Part shown: positions 1 through 10,953 of the stretch, piece by piece | Layout: each line of letters starts with the position of its first letter | Position numbering within the stretch: the stretch's first letter is position 1 | Assembly (NCBI GenBank): GCA_965279115.1 | Contig: OZ257137.1 | Coordinates: 4,898,001-4,962,000, forward strand | From: JAEUOS01 sp965279115 | GTDB lineage: Bacteria > Pseudomonadota > Gammaproteobacteria > Burkholderiales > JAEUOS01 | DNA: 64,000 nucleotides | Direction: 5' to 3' | Notes under the pieces: model-generated | Database searches by the model: none | What the model was told of the DNA's origin: nothing | The model's input: only the letters and a program-made list of their open reading frames with translations | Translations under genes and position numbers: made by a program

Positions 1-271
1 AGCCTCCGGGCGGGCGATTTCCATCGACCGCACCGAGGGCGTCACCAAGCTGATCTACGACCCGAAGACCAAGCGCATTCTCGGCGCCGGCATCGTCGGG
101 CCGAATGCCGGCGAACTCATCGCCGAGATGACCCTGGCACTGGAAATGGGTTCCGACCTGGAGGACGTGGCGCTGACCATCCACCCGCATCCGACGCTCT
201 CGGAAACACCGTTCTTCGCCGCCGAGGTGGCGCTGGGCACCATCACCGACATGATGCCGGCGAAGAAATAG
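1..271 (+). CDS. lpdA: Dihydrolipoamide dehydrogenase, C-terminal fragment (5' end outside window)
   Basis: The reading frame starts at base 2 and ends at TAG 269-271. It is the dimerisation end of a pyridine nucleotide-disulfide oxidoreductase. Visible hallmarks are the segment around GAGIVGPNAGELI and the C-terminal HPHPTLSE motif, whose His-Pro-x-Pro-Thr-x-x-Glu supplies the His/Glu pair that completes the active site of the partner subunit in E3 enzymes. E3 reoxidises dihydrolipoyl groups of the 2-oxoacid dehydrogenase complexes using NAD+. Only about 89 residues are in the window, so which complex it serves cannot be told; the next gene is unrelated. Confidence 0.9.
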   Translation, partial: ASGRAISIDRTEGVTKLIYDPKTKRILGAGIVGPNAGELIAEMTLALEMGSDLEDVALTIHPHPTLSETPFFAAEVALGTITDMMPAKK

Positions 272-366
272 CCATACCGAAACCGCGCAGTCGCGCGGCC
301 GGCCGAGGCAGGGCGTGCCCGGCGGTTGCTAAACTGGGGCTTCCCAAAGTCAGTCGAGAAGCCGAG

Positions 367-783
367 ATGAGCAACCCCACCAGGAAGGAAATGTTCGACG
401 CCGCGCTTGCCATCCGCAAGGAGGTGATGGGCGACGAGTATGTGAACCGCGCTTTTGCCGTCGAGGACGAGTTCACCAAGGACGTGCAGGAGTACCTGAC
501 CGTCCATTCCTGGGGCGGTAGCTGGGCGCGACGCGGCGCTGATGGTGAATTGACCTTGCCGAAGAAGACGCGTTCGTTTCTCAACCTGGCGATGCTGTGC
601 GCGATGAACCGATCGCATGAACTTGAAATCCATGTGCGCGGCGCCATCAACAACGGGGTCACCAAGGAGGAGATGAAGGAAATTTTCCTGCATGTGGCCA
701 CCTATGCAGGCGCGCCGGCCCTGCTCGACGGCGTGCGGGTCGCGCGCAAGGTATGGGCCGAGCATGAGGCCAAGTCGAAGTGA
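367..783 (+). CDS. Carboxymuconolactone decarboxylase (CMD) family protein
   Basis: A 138-residue all-helical CMD-family protein. It resembles 4-carboxymuconolactone decarboxylase (PcaC) over its whole length, including the N-terminal pattern of alternating R/K helices, the central LTLPKKTRSFLNLAMLCAMN segment and the C-terminal HVATYAGAPA stretch. The AhpD-type CxxC pair is absent, so a decarboxylase or isomerase-like role is more likely than peroxidase support. PcaC acts in the protocatechuate branch of the beta-ketoadipate pathway, but no other pca gene is nearby, so the substrate is unknown. The start ATG follows a purine-rich stretch. The 3' end overlaps the start proposed for the next gene by 20 bases. 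Confidence 0.85.
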   Translation: MSNPTRKEMFDAALAIRKEVMGDEYVNRAFAVEDEFTKDVQEYLTVHSWGGSWARRGADGELTLPKKTRSFLNLAMLCAMNRSHELEIHVRGAINNGVTKEEMKEIFLHVATYAGAPALLDGVRVARKVWAEHEAKSK

Positions 784-1693
784 CTGGGCCGGCCGGCGCG
801 CGTTCACCTGCGGGCTCGCCGCGCTGCCGTTCCTGTCTGCCCGACCGGCGATGAGCCAGCCGCCCCTGATCACGCGGGTGATTCCCGCCAGCGGCGAGCG
901 CGTCCCGGTGGTCGGTCTGGGCACCTGGCAGGTGTTTGACGTCGCGCCCGGCAGCGCCGAGTACAAGGCCGCCGGCGAGACGCTCGCGGTGTTTGCGTCC
1001 GCCGGCGGCGCCGTCGTCGACTCATCGCCGATGTATGGCCGCTCCGAGGCCGTGCTCGGCGACCTGATGGTCGCCGGCGGGGTACGCGAGCGCCTTTTCG
1101 TGGCCACCAAGGTATGGACGCGCGGCCGTCGCGAAGGCGTTGACCAGATGAACGATTCAATGGCCAAGCTGCGGGTGGGCAAGCTCGACCTCATGCAGGT
1201 TCACAACCTGGTGGACACCGAGGCGCATCTGGGCACACTGGCCGGCTGGCGCAAGGAAGGGCGGGTGCGCCTGCTGGGCTTGACCCACTACCATGCCGGA
1301 GCGCATCGCGACCTCGAGGCTGCGCTGAAGAAGCATCGCGTCGATACCGTGCAGGTGAACTACTCGCTGGCTGAACCCGAGGCGGAAGCACGCCTGCTTG
1401 CTGCATGCCGCGACCTGGGCGCCGCCGTCATCGTCAACCGGCCGTTCGCGGAGGGCGCACTGTTCTCGCGCGTGCGCGACAAGTCCGTGCCGGAGTGGGC
1501 GCGCGCGGAGCTTGGCATCGAGTCCTGGGCGCAATTCTTCCTCAAGTGGATACTGGGTGCGCCGGAGGTGACGGTGGCGATTCCCGGCACGCGCAATCCC
1601 CGCCACATGGCCGACAACATGGCTGCGGCAAGGGGCAGGCTCCCCACTGCCGCCGAGCGCGACCGCATGCGCGCCGATTTCGTGGCCTTGTGA
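764..1693 (+). CDS. Aldo/keto reductase with Tat-type signal peptide
   Basis: A 309-residue protein with the aldo/keto reductase barrel. The catalytic tetrad can be picked out: Asp and Tyr in VVDSSPMYG, Lys in FVATKVW and His in LMQVHNL. From the ATG at 764 the N-terminus reads MRPSRSDWAGRRAFTCGLAALP, a twin-arginine (RRxF) motif followed by a hydrophobic stretch and an Ala-rich cleavage region. The enzyme is therefore predicted to be exported folded to the periplasm. That is why I chose 764 over the in-frame ATG at 851, which would remove the signal, and over 692, which would overlap the upstream gene by about 90 bases. The substrate is unknown. Translation is probably coupled to the CMD gene. 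Confidence 0.82.
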   Translation: MRPSRSDWAGRRAFTCGLAALPFLSARPAMSQPPLITRVIPASGERVPVVGLGTWQVFDVAPGSAEYKAAGETLAVFASAGGAVVDSSPMYGRSEAVLGDLMVAGGVRERLFVATKVWTRGRREGVDQMNDSMAKLRVGKLDLMQVHNLVDTEAHLGTLAGWRKEGRVRLLGLTHYHAGAHRDLEAALKKHRVDTVQVNYSLAEPEAEARLLAACRDLGAAVIVNRPFAEGALFSRVRDKSVPEWARAELGIESWAQFFLKWILGAPEVTVAIPGTRNPRHMADNMAAARGRLPTAAERDRMRADFVAL

Positions 1694-1721
1694 GCCCGCG
1701 CGCGCGGCTAGAATCGCGAGC

Positions 1722-2537
1722 GTGAAATCCGCCGCCGCCCCCAAGCAGGTGTCCTCGCGCGACAACCCGCTGTACAAGCGCCTGAAGGCGCTGGGTTCTT
1801 CCGCACAGGTGCGCAAGAAGGAAGGCCTGTCGGTGATCGACGGCGTGCACCTGGTGGAGGCCTGCCTTGCGAGCGGTCGCGCGCTCGAGTTCGTCGCAGT
1901 CAGCGAATCCGGCATGCGGCGGCCGGAAATTGCGCGGCTGGCCGCTGCGGCGGCAGTTGAAGTCACACAGTTCCCCGATGCCCTGTTCGAGGCGCTTTCG
2001 ACGGTCGTGCATGGCGCCGGAATCGTCGCCGCCATGCGTACCCCGCGCGATGCGATGCCGGAGGCGATTGCCGGTGATTGCCTGTTGCTCGAGCATCTGC
2101 AGGATCCCGGCAACATGGGCAGCCTGTTGCGCAGCGCCGCTGCCGCCGGGGTCAGGCAGGTGTTCTGTTCCCCGCATACGGTGTATGCCTGGTCACCCAA
2201 GGTCCTGCGCGCCGGGCAGGGGGCGCATTTCGCGCTTGAGATCATCGAGGGTGTGGAGCTTGAACTGGTTGTCGCACGGCTCAGGGTGCCGTTGCTGGCG
2301 ACCACCTCGCACGGCAGCCACAGCGTGTACGAGGCGGACCTCAGGAAGCCGGTGGGCTGGCTGTTCGGCAACGAGGGCGCGGGCGTATCGGATGCGCTCG
2401 CCGCGCACGCGACGCAGCAACTGTCCATTCCCATGCCGGGGGTTGCCGAGTCGCTCAACGTCGCCGCCGCGGGTGCGATCTGCATGTTCGAGGCGGTGCG
2501 CCAGCGTGCGGCAAAACCGAAAGGACGGACCCGATGA
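1722..2537 (+). CDS. TrmH/SpoU family RNA methyltransferase
   Basis: A 271-residue SPOUT-class 2'-O-methyltransferase. The N-terminal substrate-binding part (about 1-95) precedes the knotted domain. The three family motifs are visible: LQDPGNMGSLLRSAAAAG (motif 1 Asn and Arg), LFGNEGAGVS (motif 2) and SIPMPGVAESLNVAAAGAI (motif 3, with Ser-Leu-Asn). It uses SAM to methylate a ribose in rRNA or tRNA; which nucleotide cannot be told from sequence alone. It starts with GTG, and its TGA overlaps the ATG of the TPR lipoprotein by 4 bases, so the two are probably co-translated. Confidence 0.88.
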   Translation: MKSAAAPKQVSSRDNPLYKRLKALGSSAQVRKKEGLSVIDGVHLVEACLASGRALEFVAVSESGMRRPEIARLAAAAAVEVTQFPDALFEALSTVVHGAGIVAAMRTPRDAMPEAIAGDCLLLEHLQDPGNMGSLLRSAAAAGVRQVFCSPHTVYAWSPKVLRAGQGAHFALEIIEGVELELVVARLRVPLLATTSHGSHSVYEADLRKPVGWLFGNEGAGVSDALAAHATQQLSIPMPGVAESLNVAAAGAICMFEAVRQRAAKPKGRTR

Positions 2538-3202
2538 AGTGGCGAAGGACAGTGGTTCTTGCAGCCGCGGTTGCGGGGCTGTGGGGATGCGGGGCGATGC
2601 CCGGCAAGGAGACCGAGCCTGCGGCGCCGCCCGACATGCTGATATGGACCATGCGCCAGTACGCCGTGCGCGGTGAATTCGCCGAGACACAGCCACTGAT
2701 CAAGGCGCGCAACTGGACCGGTCTGGCGGCCCTGGGGCGCAAGAAGCTTGAGCTCCAGCCCACCCGTGGTGAGTGGTGGCAGGTAGCGGGCTACGGTTAC
2801 CTGCAGGCGGGCGACCTGTTGCAGGCGCGCGAATGCCTGGCGCGGGCCGCGCGCCTGCTGCCGGAAGAGGTCGGCATCATGAACCTCTATGCGGCCACGT
2901 TGATTCGACAGGGTGAATCGCGAGCCGCGGCACAGGCGGTCGATCGTGCCTTGCAGACCGATCCGACCTCGGGGGTGGCGTGGGTGTTGTCGGGCGATCT
3001 GCATTCCGCGGCAGGGAGAGTGCGGGAAGCACAGGCGGCTTACGAGCGCGCGGCCGAGATCGACAGCCGCGACGTGTTCGCGTGGATGGCGCTGGGCAAC
3101 CTGGCGAAAAAGACCAACGATCGCACCTTGCTTGAGAGGGCGGTGGCGGCGCTGATGTCGATCTACCCGCCATTCGCCAAGGAACTGGGAACCCTCAAAT
3201 GA
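2534..3202 (+). CDS. TPR-repeat lipoprotein
   Basis: A 222-residue predicted lipoprotein. Residues 1-18 form a signal ending in the lipobox-like LWGC, so the mature protein would begin at Cys19 and be lipid-anchored. The rest is built of tetratricopeptide repeats (for example around GYGYLQAGDLLQARECLARA, WVLSGDLHSAAGRVREAQAA and AWMALGNLAKKTNDRTLLER), which usually mediate protein-protein contacts in envelope complexes. It is coupled to the methyltransferase gene upstream and ends 38 bases before the next start. The function is unknown. Confidence 0.75.
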   Translation: MKWRRTVVLAAAVAGLWGCGAMPGKETEPAAPPDMLIWTMRQYAVRGEFAETQPLIKARNWTGLAALGRKKLELQPTRGEWWQVAGYGYLQAGDLLQARECLARAARLLPEEVGIMNLYAATLIRQGESRAAAQAVDRALQTDPTSGVAWVLSGDLHSAAGRVREAQAAYERAAEIDSRDVFAWMALGNLAKKTNDRTLLERAVAALMSIYPPFAKELGTLK

Positions 3203-3240
3203 CAATCCGGCACCTTGCACAATCCCGAGGATGGGCGAAC

Positions 3241-4194
3241 ATGAGAATCTGCAAGTCAATCAGCGTCGCGGCCGCGGTGTTGTTGGCCGCTTCCGCCGCA
3301 TGGGCGCAGGCGCCATATCCGTCGAAGCAGGTGGAACTGATCCTTCCCTATGCGGCCGGAGGCGGTGTGGATGCGATGGGTCGCGCCTTTGCGCGGGAAG
3401 CCTCGAAGATCGCCGGGTCGCCCTTCGTGCTGGTCAACCGCGACGGCGCCGCCGGCATGCTGGGTTTCGCGGCCCTTGCCAACGCCGCGCCTGATGGTTA
3501 CACGCTGGTGTTCTCGCCGGCCTCGCCGCTGGTGATCTCGCCCTACGTTGCGCGCAGCATGCCCTTCAAGGTCGAGCGTATCGAGCCGGTGTGCCAGGTG
3601 TTCGAGAACGTGTTCTCGATTGCCGTGCGGCAGGACTCACCGATCAAGTCCATGGAAGACCTGGTTGCCCGAGCCCGCGCCAACCCGGGCAAGGTCTCCT
3701 ACGGTCACGCGGGCGCCGGTTCCGCGCCGCACCTGTCGGTAGGCTCGATAGAGAAGGCGCTGGGCATCAAGTTCAACCAGATTCCCTATCGGGGCGATGG
3801 TCCGATGCTGCCGCAGCTTTTGGGAGGTGAACTTGATTTCGCCGCCCCTGCCATTTCTTCAATTGGCGGCAAGAACTTGCGCGTGCTCGCGGTGATGTCG
3901 GACAAGCGTCATCCCGGGGTACCGGATGCCCCGACGCTCAATCAGCTGGGTTATCCGCCGGTGGAGCCGGGATTGAACGGCGTGTATGCGTCCGTCGGCA
4001 CCCCGAAAACGGTGGTCGACCAGGTGCAGGCCATCTGCCAGAAGGTGGTCGAGTCTGAGGACTTCCGCAAGGCCGCGCAAAGCCTGCAGCAGGCCCCCGC
4101 CTACTTGCCCGGTGCGCAATTCAAGGCGCGCCTGGAGCGGGTTTCGCGCACCCATGCCGAGCTGATCCCGGCCATGAACCTGGAGAAAAACTGA
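3241..4194 (+). CDS. Bug family periplasmic solute receptor (TctC-like)
   Basis: A 317-residue secreted receptor of the tripartite tricarboxylate transporter type. The signal peptide ends near AASAAWAQA. It is followed by the family signatures YPSKQVELILPYAAGGGVD, the NRDGAAGMLG loop, PDGYTLVF and the IPYRGDGPMLPQLLGGELDF region. The ATG at 3241 is chosen because it gives a clean signal peptide; an upstream in-frame ATG at 3199 would add 14 charged residues. Bug proteins bind carboxylates or amides. No TctA/TctB membrane genes are adjacent. The stop codon overlaps the start of the cyclase gene (TGATG), which suggests the ligand may be related to that hydrolase's substrate. Confidence 0.9.
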   Translation: MRICKSISVAAAVLLAASAAWAQAPYPSKQVELILPYAAGGGVDAMGRAFAREASKIAGSPFVLVNRDGAAGMLGFAALANAAPDGYTLVFSPASPLVISPYVARSMPFKVERIEPVCQVFENVFSIAVRQDSPIKSMEDLVARARANPGKVSYGHAGAGSAPHLSVGSIEKALGIKFNQIPYRGDGPMLPQLLGGELDFAAPAISSIGGKNLRVLAVMSDKRHPGVPDAPTLNQLGYPPVEPGLNGVYASVGTPKTVVDQVQAICQKVVESEDFRKAAQSLQQAPAYLPGAQFKARLERVSRTHAELIPAMNLEKN

Positions 4195-4991
4195 TGGACC
4201 TGTCCACCCTGCGTTTTGTCGACATCTCGATGCCACTGGAAAACGGCGTCAAGAGCGACCCGGATATCTCGCGCCCGAAGATCGATTACATGAAGCACGA
4301 CGAGTCGATCGCGCGCATCCAGACCTTTTTCCCCGACCTGAAAGCGGAGGAACTGCCGGATGCCGCCGGCTGGGCGGTCGAGAAGGTGCAGATCAGCACC
4401 CACAACGGTACGCATCTCGACGCGCCGTACCATTTCCATCCGACCATGAACCACGCCAGCGGCAAGCCGGAGCCCTCGTGGACCATCGACCAGGTGCCGC
4501 TGGAGTGGTGCTTCCGCCCGGCGGTCAAGCTCGACTTCCGGCATTTCGGCAATGGCTATGTCGCCACCGCGGCGGACGTTGAAGCGGAACTCGCGCGCGT
4601 CGGGCATTTGCTGAAGCCGCTCGACATCGTGGTCGTCAATACCGCGGCTGGCGCCATGTACGGGCGGGACGAGTATGTCAACACGGGTTGCGGCATGGGA
4701 CGCGAAGCCACCCTATACCTGCTCGAGCGCGGTGTGCGCCTGACCGGCACCGACGCCTGGAGTTGGGATGCGCCCTTCGTCTACACCAAGGACAAGGTCG
4801 CGCAGACCGGTGACAAGTCGCTCATCTGGGAAGGCCACAAGGCCGGCCGCGACATCGGCTACTGTCACCTTGAAAAACTCTCCAATCTCGAGGCACTGCC
4901 CGCGACCGGTTTCATGATCAGCTGCTTTCCGGTCAAGGTGAAGGCGGCTTCCGCCGGCTGGACCCGGGCGGTGGCTATCTTCGGGCTATAG
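4194..4991 (+). CDS. Cyclase family protein (KynB-like metal-dependent hydrolase)
   Basis: A 265-residue member of the putative cyclase / kynurenine formamidase-like family. The metal-binding signature HNGTHLDAPYHF is present near residue 67, with a second conserved stretch GTDAWSWDAPF and a late His (KAGRDIGYCHLEKL). The family hydrolyses formamides, amides or cyclic anhydride-like substrates using divalent metal. It is translationally coupled to the preceding Bug receptor, so an uptake-plus-hydrolysis pair is likely, but the substrate cannot be read from the sequence. Confidence 0.85.
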   Translation: MDLSTLRFVDISMPLENGVKSDPDISRPKIDYMKHDESIARIQTFFPDLKAEELPDAAGWAVEKVQISTHNGTHLDAPYHFHPTMNHASGKPEPSWTIDQVPLEWCFRPAVKLDFRHFGNGYVATAADVEAELARVGHLLKPLDIVVVNTAAGAMYGRDEYVNTGCGMGREATLYLLERGVRLTGTDAWSWDAPFVYTKDKVAQTGDKSLIWEGHKAGRDIGYCHLEKLSNLEALPATGFMISCFPVKVKAASAGWTRAVAIFGL

Positions 4992-5028
4992 CGCAGGCAC
5001 GGTGTTTGCACTTTCGTAGGGTTCGCCT

Positions 5029-5062
5029 TGCCGAATTGACCGGCTTTGCCGGCGATTCGGCA
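5029..5062. terminator. Nested stem-loop after the cyclase gene
   Basis: The arms TGCCGAAT (5029-5036) and ATTCGGCA (5055-5062) are exact reverse complements. They enclose a second perfect stem, CCGGC/GCCGG, with a three-base loop. The hairpin lies 38 bases after the cyclase stop, between convergent genes. It lacks a clear T tract, so termination is inferred from position and stability only. Confidence 0.5.
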
Positions 5063-5073
5063 CATGCATGAAT

Positions 5074-5103
5074 CCGACAAAAGTAGGTTTGTACTTTTGT
5101 CGG
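5074..5103. terminator. Perfect 12-bp inverted repeat between convergent genes
   Basis: CCGACAAAAGTA (5074-5085) and TACTTTTGTCGG (5092-5103) are exact reverse complements separated by six bases. The element sits between the cyclase gene and the convergent ppsR stop at 5109. The arms hold A- and T-tracts, so it could end transcription from both sides. A protein-binding palindrome is the alternative. Confidence 0.5.
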
Positions 5104-5108
5104 AATGG

Positions 5109-5948
5109 TCAAAACACTCGGCGTTCGAGTTTGATCTCCTGCATCACCGTGGTGGCGATCTCCTCGATCGACTTGGTGGTCGAGGAAAGCCAGCGGATGC
5201 CCTCGCGGCGCATCAGCGATTCCGCGGCGTGCACCTCGTAGCGGCAGTTCTCCAGCGCGGCATACTTGCTGTTGGGGCGCCGTTCGTTGCGGATCTCCGA
5301 CAGGCGTTCCGGTTGTATGGTCAGGCCGAACAGCTTGCCCTTGTAGGGCGCGAGCGTGGCCGGCAGGGTGTCGCGCTCGAAATCCTCGGGGATGAGCGGG
5401 TAGTTGGCGCAACGCAGGCCGAAGGTGAGCGCGAGATACAGGGAGGTCGGCGTCTTGCCGCTGCGCGAGACGCCGATCAGGATGACGTCGGCTTCGGCGA
5501 GGTTCTTGTCGGTCTGTCCGTCATCGTGTGCCAGGCTGAAGTTGATGGCCTCGATGCGGTTGGTGTACTCCTGCTGGTTCTGCGTGGCGCTGTGCGAGCG
5601 CCCGATGGTGTGGGTGGACTTGAGCCCCAGCTCCTTCTCCAGCGGCTTGATGAAGGTCTGGAACAGGTCCAGCACCAGCCCATTGGCCGCATGGATCACC
5701 TGGCTGGTTTCGCTGTTGACCAGGGTGTTGAATACGATGGGTTTCAAGCCGTCGTCCGCATGCGCGGCGTTGATGCGCAGCACGCACTTCTGCGCCTTTT
5801 CGACCGAATCGATGAAGGGCATGCGGGTAGCCTTGGTGGGCAGCCCCTCGAATTGCGTCAGCAGCGACTGGCCGAGCGTCTCGGCGGTGATGCCAGTGCC
5901 GTCGGAGATGAAGAACACGCTGCGCTTTGGGGCGTGGGAGTTGGGCAT
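5109..5948 (-). CDS. ppsR: PEP synthase regulatory protein (bifunctional kinase/pyrophosphorylase, DUF299)
   Basis: A 279-residue protein of the PSRP family (YdiA in E. coli). These proteins inactivate PEP synthase by ADP-dependent phosphorylation of a Thr next to the catalytic His and reactivate it by Pi-dependent dephosphorylation. The N-terminal SVFFISDGTGITAETLGQSL and the P-loop-like GVSRSGKTPTSLYLA are typical. The start ATG (5946-5948) gives MPNSHAPKRSVFF, the usual family length; the open frame continues upstream into the ppsA side but is not needed. It is divergent from ppsA with about 120 bases between, the standard arrangement for a regulator and its target. Confidence 0.95.
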   Translation of the reverse strand: MPNSHAPKRSVFFISDGTGITAETLGQSLLTQFEGLPTKATRMPFIDSVEKAQKCVLRINAAHADDGLKPIVFNTLVNSETSQVIHAANGLVLDLFQTFIKPLEKELGLKSTHTIGRSHSATQNQQEYTNRIEAINFSLAHDDGQTDKNLAEADVILIGVSRSGKTPTSLYLALTFGLRCANYPLIPEDFERDTLPATLAPYKGKLFGLTIQPERLSEIRNERRPNSKYAALENCRYEVHAAESLMRREGIRWLSSTTKSIEEIATTVMQEIKLERRVF

Positions 5949-6069
5949 TGAGCTGGTTGCGTATCGATTGAACGGACAGGGTAAACCATCCTGTTGCTGC
6001 CCTGCAACAAAAAGACCGAGCGAGTACAATTTAAAACAGTATCGCTCATCGTTTTCAAAGGGGTTTTCC

Positions 6070-8457
<2,388 letters not shown>

Positions 8458-8479
8458 GCGCATTTCGCAGACCAATAGA

Positions 8480-8505
8480 AAAGGGCCCGCGATTGCGGGC
8501 CCTTT
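8480..8505. terminator. Bidirectional rho-independent terminator
   Basis: AAAGGGCCCGC (8480-8490) and GCGGGCCCTTT (8495-8505) are perfect reverse complements with a GATT loop. A and T tracts lie on the two outer sides. It lies between convergent ppsA and the chemotaxis receptor gene, so it can stop transcription in both directions. Confidence 0.9.
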
Positions 8506-8520
8506 GCATTGCCGGGGGCG

Positions 8521-10164
8521 TCAGCTGAACTGGAAGCGTGCCACCGACCCCAGCAGGTGGTCGGCCAGGCCTTGCAACTGGCGCGAAGTGTCGCGGTTGT
8601 TCGCCACCGCCGCCTGTCCTTGCGACGCCGAAGCCGCGATGCGCTCGGCATTGCGGGCGATCTGCTCGCTGGCCTGCAACTGCTCGCCGGTGGCATGCGC
8701 GAGCTCGCGCAGGCCTTCGGCGGCACGCTTGGCCTCCGATTGCAGGGTTTGCAGCGGCGCGATCAGGTTGGCAATGGTCGATACGCCGGAGTCGACGCGG
8801 GTCTTGACGTTCTCCAGCAGGTTGCCGGCACTGCCCATGTTGTCCTGTATCGATTCGATGGTCTTCTGGATGTCGGAAGTCGCCGTCGAGGTGCGTTCGG
8901 CAAGCTTGCGCACTTCGTCGGCCACCACCGCGAAGCCACGGCCCTGCTCGCCGGCGCGGGCCGCCTCGATGGCGGCATTGAGCGCCAGCAGGTTGGTCTG
9001 CTCGGCGATCTCGCGGATCAGCTTGACGACCGCGCCGATCTCGCCGGCCTGGCCTTGCAGGGCCTGCATCTGGCTGGCGAACTCGTCGACCGAGCGGTCG
9101 ATCTCGCCGATTTCCTGCGAAACCCGGTTGCCCATTTCGAGGCCGGAGTCGGAGACCTTGGCGGTGGCTTCTACCACCTCGTGGGCCACCCGTGCGCTGT
9201 CGGACATCTGCGAGATGCTCACCGTGAGTTCCTGCACCGATGACGCGGTCGACGCCGCCGCGTCGTTTTGCATGGACGCGCTGCCCGCCAGGTCGTCTGC
9301 GGATTGCGCGAGCTGGTTGGCGGAGTCCGAGACGGCGCTCACGTCCTTGCGCATGTCGGAAATCAGGTCGCGCAGGTTGGTCTGCATGGTGCCGATGGCG
9401 GTGAGAAGCGCGCCGGTTTCATCATGATGCTTGACCGTGATCGTGGAGCGCAAATCGCCGGCGGCGACGCGCTCGGCCACCTCGACGGCCTGCTTCAGCG
9501 GTGTGGTGATGCTGCGGGTGAGCAACCACGCCACCACGGCGCCCAGCACCAGCGCGGCGCTCGCCAGGCCGATCAGCAGCATGCGCGCTCGATCCGTCGC
9601 AGCCTGCATTTCCGCCTCGCGGGCGGCGATCGCCTTGCGCGCGTATTGCTGCAGGGTATGGGTCGACGCGATATAGGTCTGCATGGCCGGCAACACCGAG
9701 GTTTCGGCCTGCTTCTGTGCTTCTTCCTTCTTGCCTTCCTTGAGCATCGCCAGGGTGGCGTCGAGGCGCTCCAGGTAGACCTTGCGCAGCGCCATGGTGT
9801 TGTCGACCAGCTTGCGGCCTTCGTCATTGGCGAGGGTGGCGAAGATCTCCTTCTGCAATTCGGTCACGCGCGCGCGCAGCGTGGCGGAATCGCCCAGGTT
9901 GAAGGCCTTGAAAATGTTGGTGGTCGTGGCGGCATCGCCGAATTTGACCGTCACCAGGTTGCGAGCGCCCGAAAGCGTGAGGATGTTGATCCACTCCTGG
10001 GTGTTGCGTTCCTGCGCCATCGATTCATTGGCGATGCGTTTGTATTCCGCTTCGAGGCTGCGCAGGCTCCACACCGCATAGGCGGTGGCGCCGGTGGTGA
10101 TGGCCAGGATGACGCTGAGGCCTACCGCCAGGCGCCGTCCGATCGAATTGCTGAAGTGTTTCAT
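8521..10164 (-). CDS. Methyl-accepting chemotaxis protein
   Basis: A 547-residue inner-membrane chemoreceptor. TM1 spans about residues 10-34. A helical periplasmic sensing domain (about 35-194, four-helix-bundle type) follows, then TM2 (about 195-217), a HAMP domain starting TRSITTPLKQAVEVAERVAAGDL, and a long cytoplasmic coiled coil. The hairpin tip motif EIAEQTNLLALNAAIEAARA is intact, so coupling to CheA/CheW is expected. The C-terminus lacks a CheR-binding pentapeptide. The start (ATG at 10162-10164, MKHFSNSIGRR) places the membrane anchor at the N-terminus. The ligand is unknown and no che genes are nearby. Confidence 0.93.
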   Translation of the reverse strand: MKHFSNSIGRRLAVGLSVILAITTGATAYAVWSLRSLEAEYKRIANESMAQERNTQEWINILTLSGARNLVTVKFGDAATTTNIFKAFNLGDSATLRARVTELQKEIFATLANDEGRKLVDNTMALRKVYLERLDATLAMLKEGKKEEAQKQAETSVLPAMQTYIASTHTLQQYARKAIAAREAEMQAATDRARMLLIGLASAALVLGAVVAWLLTRSITTPLKQAVEVAERVAAGDLRSTITVKHHDETGALLTAIGTMQTNLRDLISDMRKDVSAVSDSANQLAQSADDLAGSASMQNDAAASTASSVQELTVSISQMSDSARVAHEVVEATAKVSDSGLEMGNRVSQEIGEIDRSVDEFASQMQALQGQAGEIGAVVKLIREIAEQTNLLALNAAIEAARAGEQGRGFAVVADEVRKLAERTSTATSDIQKTIESIQDNMGSAGNLLENVKTRVDSGVSTIANLIAPLQTLQSEAKRAAEGLRELAHATGEQLQASEQIARNAERIAASASQGQAAVANNRDTSRQLQGLADHLLGSVARFQFS

Positions 10165-10329
10165 CCCGATATTCCCGTTTGATGGCATGTTCGATGTGCA
10201 TTGCGCGTGCGGGACTTTTAAAGCCCGGCACGGGCAGGCGACCCGATTCTGCCGCGCGGCAGGTTCGAGCCAGGCCGGGAACAAACGGTGATATACAGCG
10301 CTGCTGGGGCGATCGCAGGGCAGCCGCGC

Positions 10330-10953
10330 TCAGGTCGATTCCGCCAAACCCTTCTGGACCCCCGGCCGCGCCGCCAGCGCCGCCACCCAGCGCGACAGGT
10401 TCGCAAGGCCGCCTTCCTCCACCCAGGCGCGACGCTGGTTCACCACTGGAAAAAGCGCTAAGTCCGGCAACGCGCAGGTGCCACCGGAAAGGTACTCGGT
10501 CCTGGCCAATTGCGCGTCCGCCTCGCTGAACCAGCGCAGCAGGCGGCTTGACTTCACCACTTCCGAGAGCTTGCCGGTCTCGTCCGGCAGCACGTTCATG
10601 GCCACCTGGTTCATCACCGCGTTCCACACCGCGGCGTCGCTGCACGAATACATGAACCACTGCAAGGCGGCAATGCGCTCGCGGTCGTCCGCCGGCCACA
10701 GCTTGGGGGCCTTGCCCGCCACGTAGATCATCACCGCGCCGGACTGGCTCACGTTGATGGGCCCGCCGGGGCCGTCCGGGTCGACGATCGCGGGGATACG
10801 GCCGAACGGTGTGGCGGCAAGGAAATCGGCCGGGCGGTCGGGCAACGGCACCGAAAGGTTCACCTTGTGGACGCGGTAGGCAAGCCCGGATTCGGCCAGC
10901 GCGATGTTGGCGCGGATGCCGTTATGGGTACCGGCGGTGTATAGCTCGATCAT
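10330..10953 (-). CDS. Glutathione S-transferase family protein
   Basis: A 207-residue cytosolic GST-fold protein. The N-terminal thioredoxin-like half (about 1-80) carries YTAGTHNGIRANIALAESGL and the cis-Pro region GRIPAIVD. The helical C-terminal half ends with the LPDLALFPVVN segment containing the conserved N-capping Asp. It resembles the YfcG/GstB group of bacterial GSTs. Its ATG overlaps the stop of the acyl-CoA ligase gene by four bases, so the two are co-translated. A role in handling a reactive intermediate is possible but not shown. Confidence 0.85.
   Translation of the reverse strand: MIELYTAGTHNGIRANIALAESGLAYRVHKVNLSVPLPDRPADFLAATPFGRIPAIVDPDGPGGPINVSQSGAVMIYVAGKAPKLWPADDRERIAALQWFMYSCSDAAVWNAVMNQVAMNVLPDETGKLSEVVKSSRLLRWFSEADAQLARTEYLSGGTCALPDLALFPVVNQRRAWVEEGGLANLSRWVAALAARPGVQKGLAEST

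Noticed and set aside
1157..3259. A 700-codon minus-strand open frame across three plus-strand genes.
   Set aside because: It runs antisense through three genes with clear family motifs and shows none itself.
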